DNA of 64,000 bases from Planctomycetota bacterium (GTDB lineage: Bacteria > Planctomycetota > Phycisphaerae > Phycisphaerales > Phycisphaeraceae). Every line of letters starts with the position of its first letter. The stretch's first letter is position 1. The notes below the pieces were generated by a model. The model was not told where the DNA came from and searched no databases. It saw only the letters and a program-made list of their open reading frames with translations. Positions 41,421 to 49,284 of the stretch are shown here, one piece after another. The translations under genes were made by a program, and so were the position numbers. The DNA lies in NCBI GenBank assembly GCA_024276075.1, contig JAJRXX010000062.1, positions 62,001 through 126,000 on the forward strand, written 5' to 3'.

Positions 41421-41960
41421 CTAGTAATCGGTGTAAGATGCCCCGTGCACGTCGGAGCCCGGCAGATTGGCCGCAATGGTGCCCGTCGAGGGCTGATAGA
41501 CCCATCCCTCGGGCCCCTCGGCGATGACAGGACCAAAGTCGTAAGAGTCCATAAACCGGATATCGTTGTTGCTATTGATCAGGTTCATGGGCATCCGTTC
41601 CATGTAGGGCCCAAACTTGTATTCGTCGCTGGGGATCCTGGAGGTGTCGCCCTGCTCATTGGTATACATGGTCATCTGTGCGAGGAAGGCGTCGTAGGTC
41701 GGTGCCGTCAGGGTATCGCCCCGAGGGTAGCCCGGCGCGACGCCCGCGTGCTGTGCTCGATAGACCATGATCTGTGTGCGCAGATCATGGAGCGTCTCAC
41801 GCAATGCGGACTCTTGCTCGATGTTCGCTGCGCTCGACAGCCGCGGCGCTACCATGACCGCCAAGAGGGTCAGGATAATCGCCACGATCAATACCTCCGC
41901 CATGACGGATGACCGACGAAAAAATGTAGATCGCTGCTTGTTACGAGGGCCCGTAGACAT
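41421..41960 (-). CDS. Pseudopilin-like protein with non-canonical cleavage site
   Basis: 179 residues. The N-terminal helix VMAEVLIVAIILTLLAVMVA with following PRLSSA has the layout of a prepilin (Glu at position 5 of the mature protein, long hydrophobic helix), but the residues before it are RRSSVMAE, so the usual cleavage Gly is replaced by Ser. The rest has GspG-like features (ETLHDLRTQIMVYRAQHAGV and a C-terminal GWVYQPSTGTIAANLPG). It follows the GspG gene with a terminator between them. It may be a pseudopilin that is poorly cleaved, or an uncleaved membrane relative. Confidence 0.75.
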   Translation of the reverse strand: MSTGPRNKQRSTFFRRSSVMAEVLIVAIILTLLAVMVAPRLSSAANIEQESALRETLHDLRTQIMVYRAQHAGVAPGYPRGDTLTAPTYDAFLAQMTMYTNEQGDTSRIPSDEYKFGPYMERMPMNLINSNNDIRFMDSYDFGPVIAEGPEGWVYQPSTGTIAANLPGSDVHGASYTDY

Positions 41961-42035
41961 TTTTATATCTCAACGTGGCGTTGTTTTAAGGGTGTGATTT
42001 TCATCACGCTCATTGCAATTTTCTTATCGCCCTAA

Positions 42036-42072
42036 ACAAAAACTCACCCCGACCGTTAAGCCGGGGTGAGTG
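42036..42072 (-). terminator. Intrinsic terminator of the GspG gene
   Basis: Read on the minus strand, CTCACCCCG-10 nt-CGGGGTGAG forms a 9-bp stem followed by TTTTTGTTT. It lies about 20 bp after the GspG stop codon, so it separates GspG transcription from the next pseudopilin gene. Confidence 0.85.
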
Positions 42073-42090
42073 AGTAATAACACGAATGAA

Positions 42091-42597
42091 TTAGTAGGTG
42101 TCTACGTCCGCGGCGTCGACTTCCACACCGACGACGGGATTAGCGGCGGCCAGGTTAGCCAGGATTTCACCCGTAACGGCGTTGTAGGTCCAGCCCACAC
42201 CCGCAGCGGTAGCACCGGCAGCCGCAACGGTCGCGCTGGCTTCAAATGGGTTGAGCGGGGGCTTCTGTAGGTAAGGCCCAAAGGTATTCGGACCTGCAAC
42301 CACGATCCCGCCTGCGGCACTGGTGATGTTGATTAGGTTGTCAAACGTACGACCAGCGGCGTCGGTGTTGCCGTCCATTTGTGCCAGCGTGGGATAAGTA
42401 CCGTTGTGCTGAATCTGGTACAGCTCAAGCTGGCTTCGGATCGCCTGTAACTGTGAGTTGAGGTTGCTCGCCCGGGCGGCTTCGCTAGCATTCGTGAACT
42501 GAGGTATCACGATAGCTGCGAGGATGCCCAAGATCACGACCACGATCAAAATTTCGACGAGCGTGAAGCCCTGTTCTCTGCGACTGCGTAGTGACAT
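42091..42597 (-). CDS. GspG-type major pseudopilin
   Basis: 168 residues from ATG 42597 (GGGAG upstream). REQGFTLVEILIVVVILGIL followed by AAIVIPQFTNASEAARASNL is a full prepilin leader, cleavage Gly, Glu5 and GspG/PilE-like helix. The C-terminal globular domain is short (about 130 residues) and has GVGWTYNAVTGEILANLA, similar to the end of the pseudopilin at 41421-41960, so the two are paralogues. It would form the shaft of a pseudopilus. It is the most upstream gene of the pseudopilin set, with its own terminator. Confidence 0.9.
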   Translation of the reverse strand: MSLRSRREQGFTLVEILIVVVILGILAAIVIPQFTNASEAARASNLNSQLQAIRSQLELYQIQHNGTYPTLAQMDGNTDAAGRTFDNLINITSAAGGIVVAGPNTFGPYLQKPPLNPFEASATVAAAGATAAGVGWTYNAVTGEILANLAAANPVVGVEVDAADVDTY

Positions 42598-42919
42598 AGC
42601 TGAATTCTCCCTAAAAAGTCCGGTCCAACCCATTTCCATGCAAACCCACACGGGCCTGCTTTATCTTCACCTCCACTTTATTGGGAGGACGCTGATGCAC
42701 TGGCGCTGCTAGATTTCAATCGTCCGCCAGGGTGTAAGACTTGATCCCTCTGCGTGTCATCTTGATCACGCGCGGGTTCTCTTGCCCACACCACCGTCAA
42801 AAAACGAACGACACGAATAAAAAACGATACCTGCAAGTAAATGACAAGCCCCGGGAACAGCTAAAAACAGCATTTCACCAAACGTGACCGCTACAACCAA
42901 CACAACACGCACAAGGTGA

Positions 42920-43025
42920 ATTAGAGCAACTGGCGTCATTAATCTCCGTTAGCCGGGTGGCACGGCTTGCTTGCAAGCCGTGAGATACAAATGCATTTCA
43001 CACCTACGATCTAACGGGATGGAGA
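42920..43025. repeat. R3 MITE-like element, copy C
   Basis: Starts ATTAGAGCAACTGGCGTC and contains the perfect palindrome CACGGCTTGC-TT-GCAAGCCGTG. It matches copies A and B closely but lacks the final terminal repeat, because the adjacent element R3' begins where it would end. Confidence 0.8.
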
Positions 43026-43134
43026 ATTAGAGCAACTTGCGTAATTATTCTCCATCTCCTCAAGAAGAAGGCAGGTCAATGACCTGCCCTACTCCAGAAC
43101 TGACATGGCGATTATTTATGCAAGGTGCTCTATT
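43026..43134. repeat. R3' MITE-like element with a different core
   Basis: About 109 bp. The ends ATTAGAGCAACTTGCGTAAT and (reversed) AATAGAGCACCTTGCATAAA pair over about 28 bases with few mismatches, clearly related to the R3 ends. The core is different: GGCAGGTCA-A-TGACCTGCC, a perfect 9-bp palindrome. It is directly joined to R3 copy C. Confidence 0.8.
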
Positions 43135-43203
43135 TATGCCCGTTGCTGACGGTCGCGGCTGACGGTCGCGGCTCGTGGCGTACGTCATCCGACGATCGAC
43201 GGA

Positions 43204-45030
43204 TCACTCCTCGACGGACAGGACAGCCATGAAGGCTTCCTGAGGAATATCCACGGTCCCGACCCGCTTCATGCGCTTCTTGCCCTCTTTCTGCTTCTCG
43301 AGCAGCTTGCGTTTTCGGCTCACGTCTCCGCCGTAGCACTTTGCGGTGACGTTTTTGCCGACACTCTTAATAGTCTCTCGCGCGATGATCTTGCCACCGA
43401 TCGCCGCCTGGAGGGGAATCTCAAAAAGGTGACGATCGATTTCCTTTTTCAGCCGAACGAGCAGTGTACGCCCACGGTGCTCAGCCTTGGCGCGGTGGAC
43501 GATCACCGACAGCGCGTCGACCTTTTGCCCGTTGACCAGGATGTCCATCTTGACCAGGTTGTCAGCCCGGAAGCCCTTGAACGTGTAGTCCATGGTGCCG
43601 TAGCCGCGTGTGATGGACTTGAGCTTGTCGTAAAAGTCGTAAATGATCTCGGCTAGGGGCAATTCGTATTCAAGGATTTGGCGGTTGTCGCTGAGGTACT
43701 GCTGTTTCTTGTAGATGCCGCGACGAGACTCACACAGCTTCATCAGGTCCCCGATCGACTCGGTCTGGGTGATGATCTCGACGCTGACGATCGGCTCGCG
43801 TACCTCGACGATATTGGACACATCGGGCAGGTCGGCTGGGTTTGTGATTTGCATGGTGCGCCCACCTGTCATGGCGACCTCGTAGGTCACGGTCGGCGCG
43901 GTCTGGATGACCTGGGTACGGCCCTCACGCTCGATGCGCTCCTGGACGATCTCCATGTGCAGCATGCCCAAGAACCCGCAGCGGAAGCCAAAGCCCAACG
44001 CATCGCTGGACTGAGGCGCATAGGTAAAACTGGCGTCGTTCAGGTGCAGGCGGTCAATGGCGTCACGCAGCTCGTCAAACTGCGTGTCGCCTGCTGGGTA
44101 AAAATCACAAAAGACCATCTGCTGCGGCTGCTGATATCCGGGCAACGGCTCGTCGGCGGGATCGAGGTCGAGTGTGATCGTGTCGCCTATGTTTACGTCA
44201 TCGAGCGTCTTGATCGAGGCCACGAGGTAGCCCACCTCGCCTGCAGAAAACGGCTGCTTGGTCGGTGTCATCTTCGGCGTAAATTTCCCCAACTCGGTGG
44301 CGACGTAGGTTCGGCCGGTGCCCATCATCCGTACCTTATTCCCCACAGCCAGCATGCCATTGAATAACCGAAAGTACACGACAACCCCGCGATAATCGTC
44401 GTATTTGCTGTCAAAAATCATGGCTTGAGTCTTGACGGTCGGGTCGCCGCTGGGGCCGGGCAAACGGTCGCAGATCGCCTCCAAGAGTTCCTCGATGCCT
44501 TTGCCGGTCTTGGCGGAGCAGTAGATACAGTCCTCCGCGGGTAGCCCAAGCACCTGCTCGATCTCCATGGCCACGTCTTCGGGCCGCGCCGAGGGCAGGT
44601 CAACCTTATTAATGACGGGGATCAGTTCCAAGCCGGTCTCGACGGCCAGGTATGCGTTGGCGACGGTCTGTGCCTGCACGCCCTGGGTAGCGTCCACAAC
44701 GAGCAGGGCGCCTTCGCACGCAGCCAATGCTCGGCTAACCTCGTAATGAAAGTCAACGTGGCCGGGCGTGTCGATCAAGTTAAACAGGTATTCCTCAGTA
44801 GCGCCGCCCTTTTTCTTTTCGCCGGCTTGGGCCAGGGGACGCTTGTACGTGACGCTGACGGCTGAGGCTTTGATGGTGATCCCACGCTCGCGTTCGAGGT
44901 CCATGCCGTCGAGTAGCTGTGCACGCATCTCGCGATCACTGATCGCGCCGGTTAATTGGAGCATGCGGTCGGCGAGGGTGCTCTTGCCATGGTCGATATG
45001 GGCGACGATGCAGAAGTTGCGGATGTTCAT
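43204..45030 (-). CDS. lepA: Elongation factor 4 (LepA)
   Basis: 608-residue translational GTPase that affects ribosome back-translocation and initiation under stress. MNIRNFCIVAHIDHGKSTLA is the P-loop region, LIDTPGHVDFHYEVSRALAA holds G3, and VINKVDLPSA holds G4. The EF4-specific C-terminal part (TMDYTFKGFRADNLVKMDIL, AKCYGGDVSRKRKLLEKQKE, GKKRMKRVGTVDIPQEAFMA) is complete. A short Lys/Gly loop (AQAGEKKKGGATEEY) interrupts the G-domain before G3. It is a single gene. Confidence 0.97.
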   Translation of the reverse strand: MNIRNFCIVAHIDHGKSTLADRMLQLTGAISDREMRAQLLDGMDLERERGITIKASAVSVTYKRPLAQAGEKKKGGATEEYLFNLIDTPGHVDFHYEVSRALAACEGALLVVDATQGVQAQTVANAYLAVETGLELIPVINKVDLPSARPEDVAMEIEQVLGLPAEDCIYCSAKTGKGIEELLEAICDRLPGPSGDPTVKTQAMIFDSKYDDYRGVVVYFRLFNGMLAVGNKVRMMGTGRTYVATELGKFTPKMTPTKQPFSAGEVGYLVASIKTLDDVNIGDTITLDLDPADEPLPGYQQPQQMVFCDFYPAGDTQFDELRDAIDRLHLNDASFTYAPQSSDALGFGFRCGFLGMLHMEIVQERIEREGRTQVIQTAPTVTYEVAMTGGRTMQITNPADLPDVSNIVEVREPIVSVEIITQTESIGDLMKLCESRRGIYKKQQYLSDNRQILEYELPLAEIIYDFYDKLKSITRGYGTMDYTFKGFRADNLVKMDILVNGQKVDALSVIVHRAKAEHRGRTLLVRLKKEIDRHLFEIPLQAAIGGKIIARETIKSVGKNVTAKCYGGDVSRKRKLLEKQKEGKKRMKRVGTVDIPQEAFMAVLSVEE

Positions 45031-45128
45031 AATCGCCGGACATTGTAGGGACAGGAGCGATCAAAGAAAGGACAAGCCGTAATGGGGCATATCGAGCGAA
45101 GCAGTGGGCTGGGCATGGTGGGCACGAT

Positions 45129-46058
45129 ATGATGGCCAAGATGCCAACGGATCAACACGCAAGCGTATGTGGTTTTAGCTTCGGCAGGAATCTCACGAAG
45201 CTCAATTACCCCGTGGAAGCTGCGGTCGGCAGTGTTTTGCCACTGTGTGATCGGTTCGTCTTTGCGGTAGGAGCCAGCGACGACGACACCCGGAAACGAG
45301 TCGCCGCCATCAGCCCGAAGATGGAGATAATCGACACCGTTTGGCCCGATGTGCAGGTCGACGGCGAGGTCCTGGCGATCGAAGCCAACAAAGCCATGAC
45401 CGCCGCCCAAGACACCGGCTGCACCTGGGGCCTATACATCCAGGCTGACGAGGTGATCCATGAGGACGACCTGTCACTGATCCGAGCGGCGATGGACCAC
45501 TGGCAACCCCACCCACACGTCAAGGCGCTAATGTTTAGGTACCTGCACTTTGTACTCGACTACCAAACGATCGATCCGTGGATGTACCACAAAGCCTGCC
45601 GGATCGTCCGACTCGACGAGTCGTGCCGCATCTTCGGCGACGCCTGCGGCCCAGGGCTGCGCGACTACACGGGGTCGATCAACGACGGGTACCTCGACAA
45701 ACGACACCTGGGCGGGCACGTGCAATGGGCGTGTGACCCGTCGGCTCGCTGGCGAGGGCGTCAAGCACGTATCTTCCACTACGGCTGGGTCAAGACGCGC
45801 CAGGAACTCGATGACAAATTTCAGATGGTCGAAAAACTGTGGTGGGGTACGCTCGACCATGGCGAACGCGAACGCCGAAAGAGCAACAAATTTGGACGCT
45901 TCGCTGATCGGTACCCATACCTGAAGAACTTCAACGGCCAACACCCCACGCTAATGCAAACGCACACCGCGTCACACGCACCCTACCTGGCTCGACGCAA
46001 CCGCTGGCTCAATCCTCGCTTTTACGCCGAGGTCATTCGGCACGGGTTTCACGGATAA
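45129..46058 (+). CDS. Glycosyltransferase (GT2-like)
   Basis: 309 residues. The start ASVCGFSFGRNLTKLNYPVE and FAVGASDDDTRKRVAAISPK resemble the nucleotide-sugar-binding half of GT-A enzymes. WGLYIQADEVIHEDDLSLIR offers a DxD-like acidic site. The second half has MYHKACRIVRLDESCRIFGD and HYGWVKTRQELDDKF. Its family is close to glycan GT2-type proteins found in polysaccharide clusters; the substrate is unknown. It is convergent with the WaaP-like kinase gene 8 bp away and begins the glycan cluster. Confidence 0.82.
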   Translation: MMAKMPTDQHASVCGFSFGRNLTKLNYPVEAAVGSVLPLCDRFVFAVGASDDDTRKRVAAISPKMEIIDTVWPDVQVDGEVLAIEANKAMTAAQDTGCTWGLYIQADEVIHEDDLSLIRAAMDHWQPHPHVKALMFRYLHFVLDYQTIDPWMYHKACRIVRLDESCRIFGDACGPGLRDYTGSINDGYLDKRHLGGHVQWACDPSARWRGRQARIFHYGWVKTRQELDDKFQMVEKLWWGTLDHGERERRKSNKFGRFADRYPYLKNFNGQHPTLMQTHTASHAPYLARRNRWLNPRFYAEVIRHGFHG

Positions 46059-46066
46059 TACCTAGG

Positions 46067-46918
46067 CTAGCCGTCGAGCAAGCTCACGACCTGTTTCGCG
46101 ACCGAGCGCAGCCGATTCGCAGTATCCCGGGCGATCGACGGGTCTGCATCGAGTAGCTCCTTGAGGCAAATCAACCCTTCGCGGGTAGTCACGCCCCCGG
46201 GTTCCTGCGTGGCTTGGAGAAAATTAGTAAGCATACGACAGACGTGTGCCTCGCCTGGGCGCCGGCGGCGCAAACCGGCGGGATCGATCATGCACGGCTG
46301 CGTCTCCCCTTGCTCGCACGGGCTGTCGATAATCAGATTACTGGGCTTGAGGTCGCGGTTAATGATGCCCGCGGTTGTCATGGCACCGATCTGCCTGCCG
46401 ATCATCCTCGCTACTATTTGCCGTGCTCGGCAGGTGGGTACCTCCAGGCGCGAGTCGGACGAGTCCACCAGCCAGTGGTAGAGCGATTCGCCTTCGACGT
46501 ATGGCAATATCAGTGTCTGAACGCAATTAGACAGACCGCTTTCGTGCACCAACGCCAACGGCATACTGACGCGCACACCCGCATGCGCCAGTCGCCGGGT
46601 GCCGCACCACTCCTGCCAAGCGGGTGTTCGGCGAAACAGGTGATACAACCGTGTCTTCCATGCGGGGGCACGGTATCGCTTGACCACCCAGCGACGATCC
46701 GCGTGTGACGAGACCCAAACGCGCGAACGGTCGTCGTCCTTGAAGATCGTCTGAACAGCGTTTCGACTCTGGATCAGGCTTGCGATTGCTTCGCTAATCC
46801 GCTCCTGCGAGCCGGCCAGACCCGTATCACGAGCCACGTCGAGATCGACCCAGCACCGCGACCAGCCAAGGTCTAGGCGTGCAGCGAAATAACTTGCACC
46901 GTTACGGATCGAACCCAC
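46067..46918 (-). CDS. LPS-kinase-like (WaaP/Kdo kinase family) protein
   Basis: About 283 residues from GTG 46918 (GGAGG upstream); GTG 46921 is equally possible. RRWVVKRYRAPAWKTRLYHL gives the ATP-anchoring Lys. HWLVDSSDS and MTTAGIINRDLKPSNLIIDS form the catalytic loop, in which HRD is NRD. MIDPAGLRRRRPGE replaces the metal-binding DFG. The overall pattern fits lipopolysaccharide core kinases, which phosphorylate sugars such as Kdo or heptose. It is the last gene of a tight four-gene operon with a GT39-like protein, a methyltransferase-glycosyltransferase fusion and a methyltransferase. Confidence 0.8.
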   Translation of the reverse strand: MGSIRNGASYFAARLDLGWSRCWVDLDVARDTGLAGSQERISEAIASLIQSRNAVQTIFKDDDRSRVWVSSHADRRWVVKRYRAPAWKTRLYHLFRRTPAWQEWCGTRRLAHAGVRVSMPLALVHESGLSNCVQTLILPYVEGESLYHWLVDSSDSRLEVPTCRARQIVARMIGRQIGAMTTAGIINRDLKPSNLIIDSPCEQGETQPCMIDPAGLRRRRPGEAHVCRMLTNFLQATQEPGGVTTREGLICLKELLDADPSIARDTANRLRSVAKQVVSLLDG

Positions 46919-46937
46919 CACCAAAGCCTCCAGGTAT

Positions 46938-47771
46938 TTAGACGATTTGCCCGTGTGGTTGCGAGTCGTGATCGGTACGCCGCAGCACGATAAAAGCAAA
47001 CATCGAAGCGTCGGGCCCAAACCGGTTCAACGCACTCTCGACGGTTTTCCAAAAGCCAAAACTCCACCCGGGCTGAAGGCTCCGCATCGACACGCCACCG
47101 GACAACAGATACCGCAGCGGCATCAGCGGTTTGATCGTCTCGATGCGCCACTGAGGAAATCGCTGCTCGAATTTTTCACGATCACGCTCCAAGATGATCC
47201 AAGGCAGCGCGCCGTTTGCACTCGATAGCGGCCCCGAAGACGAGAAGCCCCAGTCCACCGCGTCGGGCTCAAACGGCTCGTGGTGCAGGCGCGTGTAGAC
47301 CTGCTTGGACCACGCAGTGACCCAGGGCTCGACCATGGCGATCACCCCGCCGGGCGCCACGCACCGACCCGCTGCAGCGAAAAACTGCCCCGCATCGGGG
47401 ATGTGGTGCAACACCTCGACCATCACGACACCGCGTAGCGCACCAGCGGCAAACGGGAGGGCCTGACCATCCGCCACCATATGTACGCCCGGGCACGCCA
47501 GCACGTCTGATGTGACCAAGCCGTGTATGAACTCGTCCATAAAACCCGCGCCCGAGCCCAGCTCCAGGATGGGCCGATTACCCCCAGGCACCGCCGAGGC
47601 GATCAGCGCGTACCACTCGCGGTATATTTTTTTGAGGAACGGCTTCTCGCGGATGATACGGCGCCGCAGCGCCGTGGTCCACGGGTCGTCGATATCCAGC
47701 CCACGGGTCAAGGGGTGCGCCAGCAATCGTTTCGTGGCTAAGAGGGGCGAAGGCATCAGTAATCGGCGCAT
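46938..47771 (-). CDS. SAM-dependent methyltransferase
   Basis: 277 residues of the class I fold. RPILELGSGAGFMDEFIHGL is motif I, ADGQALPFAAGALRGVVMVE and VLHHIPDAGQFFAAAGRCVA are motifs II-III of the Methyltransf_11 type. The substrate is not evident; in this cluster it is likely a glycan or lipid intermediate. The ATG directly follows the TGA of the upstream fusion gene, so translation is coupled. Confidence 0.88.
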   Translation of the reverse strand: MRRLLMPSPLLATKRLLAHPLTRGLDIDDPWTTALRRRIIREKPFLKKIYREWYALIASAVPGGNRPILELGSGAGFMDEFIHGLVTSDVLACPGVHMVADGQALPFAAGALRGVVMVEVLHHIPDAGQFFAAAGRCVAPGGVIAMVEPWVTAWSKQVYTRLHHEPFEPDAVDWGFSSSGPLSSANGALPWIILERDREKFEQRFPQWRIETIKPLMPLRYLLSGGVSMRSLQPGWSFGFWKTVESALNRFGPDASMFAFIVLRRTDHDSQPHGQIV

Positions 47772-49277
47772 TCAGACAAACTTGATGCGTGACGCAGCGA
47801 ACATCACCATCCTCATCAGCAGCGCACCGTGCCGCCACCGCTGTATCTGGGTGCTGCCGTAGGTACGCTTGCGGTAGCGGATGGGCATGTCAAGGATTTT
47901 CAGGTTCAGCTTCGCGGCGCCGAACAGCAGGTCAAAGTCCCCAAACGGGTCGAAGTGCCCGAAGTACGCGCGGGTTGCGGCGAGCCGATCGTAGTCACGC
48001 TTCCACAGCACCTTGGTCCCGCACAGTGAGTCCTTGATCGGTTGGCCCAACAGCCAGGAAAACGCGAGGCCGAAAAACTTGTTGCCCAACAGGTTAAAAA
48101 ATCGCATGGCCTCGCCCTCCATGGGGTAGACCAGCCGCACGCCGTTGATGAACTCGCCTTTGCCGCTGCGGATCGCTTCGTAAAACCTGGGCAGGTCCTC
48201 GGGCGGGACCGTCAGGTCCGCGTCGAGGATCATCAGGATGTCACCCGTTGCGTGGGTGTAGCCTAGCCTGACGGCGTCGCCCTTGCCCTTGCCGGTCTGG
48301 CGCAACAGTTGACAGCGTTTGTCGGAGTGTTGTGCGATGGTCTGCTCGATGGCTTCGTATGTGCCGTCGGATGAATGACCTTCGACAAAGACGAGCTCCG
48401 TGCCGCCGCCCATCTCGGGTGTGCGTTGCATAATCTGTGTGATATTGCCAGCCTCGTTTCTCGCGGGCACGATCACGGACACGACAGGCTCACGCTCCCT
48501 CTCGACGCGCCGGGGCGTGGGCCGTGCCAACAGGAAGTTTGATAACGCCAGGTGCTTAAACGGCCAAAGCCGGACCAGAAATTTGTTGAAGATCGGGTTG
48601 ATGATGGGCGTGCGTATCGGCCAAATGACCTCGCTCCAGTTACGCATCATCTCAAAGCCGGATAGGCAAAGGAGATTCCCGATGTCCTCGACGGTTAGCC
48701 AGTTCTGATTTTTCCGGTGCATGGGCCTCGACAAGCGCAGCCGCTTGGCCAAAGTCAACGGCTTCTCCCACAGCCGACTGTATGAATTAATAATGACACG
48801 GGTGCGGGGCGTCGAGAGCTTGGCGATGTTTTCCAAGACGGTCTGAACGTCCCAAAGGTCCACGATCAGATCGGAAAGGATGATGAAGTCGAACTTCTCA
48901 TCGAGGTCGATCTCGTGCGCGTCGCTGTGGATCAGCTTCAGGTGAGGGTGTCGCTCTTTGCCACGGCTGATCATCTCTTTGGAGATATCAATGCCCACAC
49001 CCACACTTGGCTCTAGTGAGGCGAGCAGGTCACCGGCAGCGCAGCCCAACTCCAGTACCCGGCTGTTCGGTGGTATCAGGAATTGATAGACCCCCCTGAG
49101 TCGGCTGTGGTAGTAGCCGCCCAACCCGGTCCAGGAATCCATCTTTTGTGCGATGCGGTCCCAATGACTAGCCCGTGCGTCGCGGTGCGCCTGCGCAGCT
49201 GACCGATAGGTAGAGGCGGGTTGCTGGGGTGTGGGTCTACCAACCGCGGGGCCGAGGGTAATCGTGCTGGTGGGCAT
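47772..49277 (-). CDS. Fusion of methyltransferase and GT2 glycosyltransferase
   Basis: 501 residues with two complete domains. Residues 30-245 are a SAM methyltransferase (SRVLELGCAAGDLLASLEPS, SDAHEIDLDEKFDFIILSDL). Residues 265-500 are a GT2/dolichol-phosphate mannosyltransferase-like domain: VSVIVPARNEAGNITQIMQR, FVEGHSSDGTYEAIEQ, LGYTHATGDILMILDADLTV and GTKVLWKRDYDRLAATRAYF. It probably transfers a sugar to a polyprenyl phosphate. The two domains are joined by a segment ending LLARPTPRRVERERE. It is followed at once by the methyltransferase gene. Confidence 0.9.
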   Translation of the reverse strand: MPTSTITLGPAVGRPTPQQPASTYRSAAQAHRDARASHWDRIAQKMDSWTGLGGYYHSRLRGVYQFLIPPNSRVLELGCAAGDLLASLEPSVGVGIDISKEMISRGKERHPHLKLIHSDAHEIDLDEKFDFIILSDLIVDLWDVQTVLENIAKLSTPRTRVIINSYSRLWEKPLTLAKRLRLSRPMHRKNQNWLTVEDIGNLLCLSGFEMMRNWSEVIWPIRTPIINPIFNKFLVRLWPFKHLALSNFLLARPTPRRVEREREPVVSVIVPARNEAGNITQIMQRTPEMGGGTELVFVEGHSSDGTYEAIEQTIAQHSDKRCQLLRQTGKGKGDAVRLGYTHATGDILMILDADLTVPPEDLPRFYEAIRSGKGEFINGVRLVYPMEGEAMRFFNLLGNKFFGLAFSWLLGQPIKDSLCGTKVLWKRDYDRLAATRAYFGHFDPFGDFDLLFGAAKLNLKILDMPIRYRKRTYGSTQIQRWRHGALLMRMVMFAASRIKFV

Positions 49278-49284
49278 GGTGTAT

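Larger units (their letters stand above)
42598..43203. other. Intergenic region with two R3-type elements
   Basis: 606 bp between lepA and the GspG gene. It contains R3 copy C (42920-43025) and a second element R3' (43026-43134). Between them and lepA lies a small direct repeat (GCTGACGGTCGCG twice at about 43146-43172). The GspG promoter should lie within 42598-42900; no clear -10/-35 pair is seen. Confidence 0.6.
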
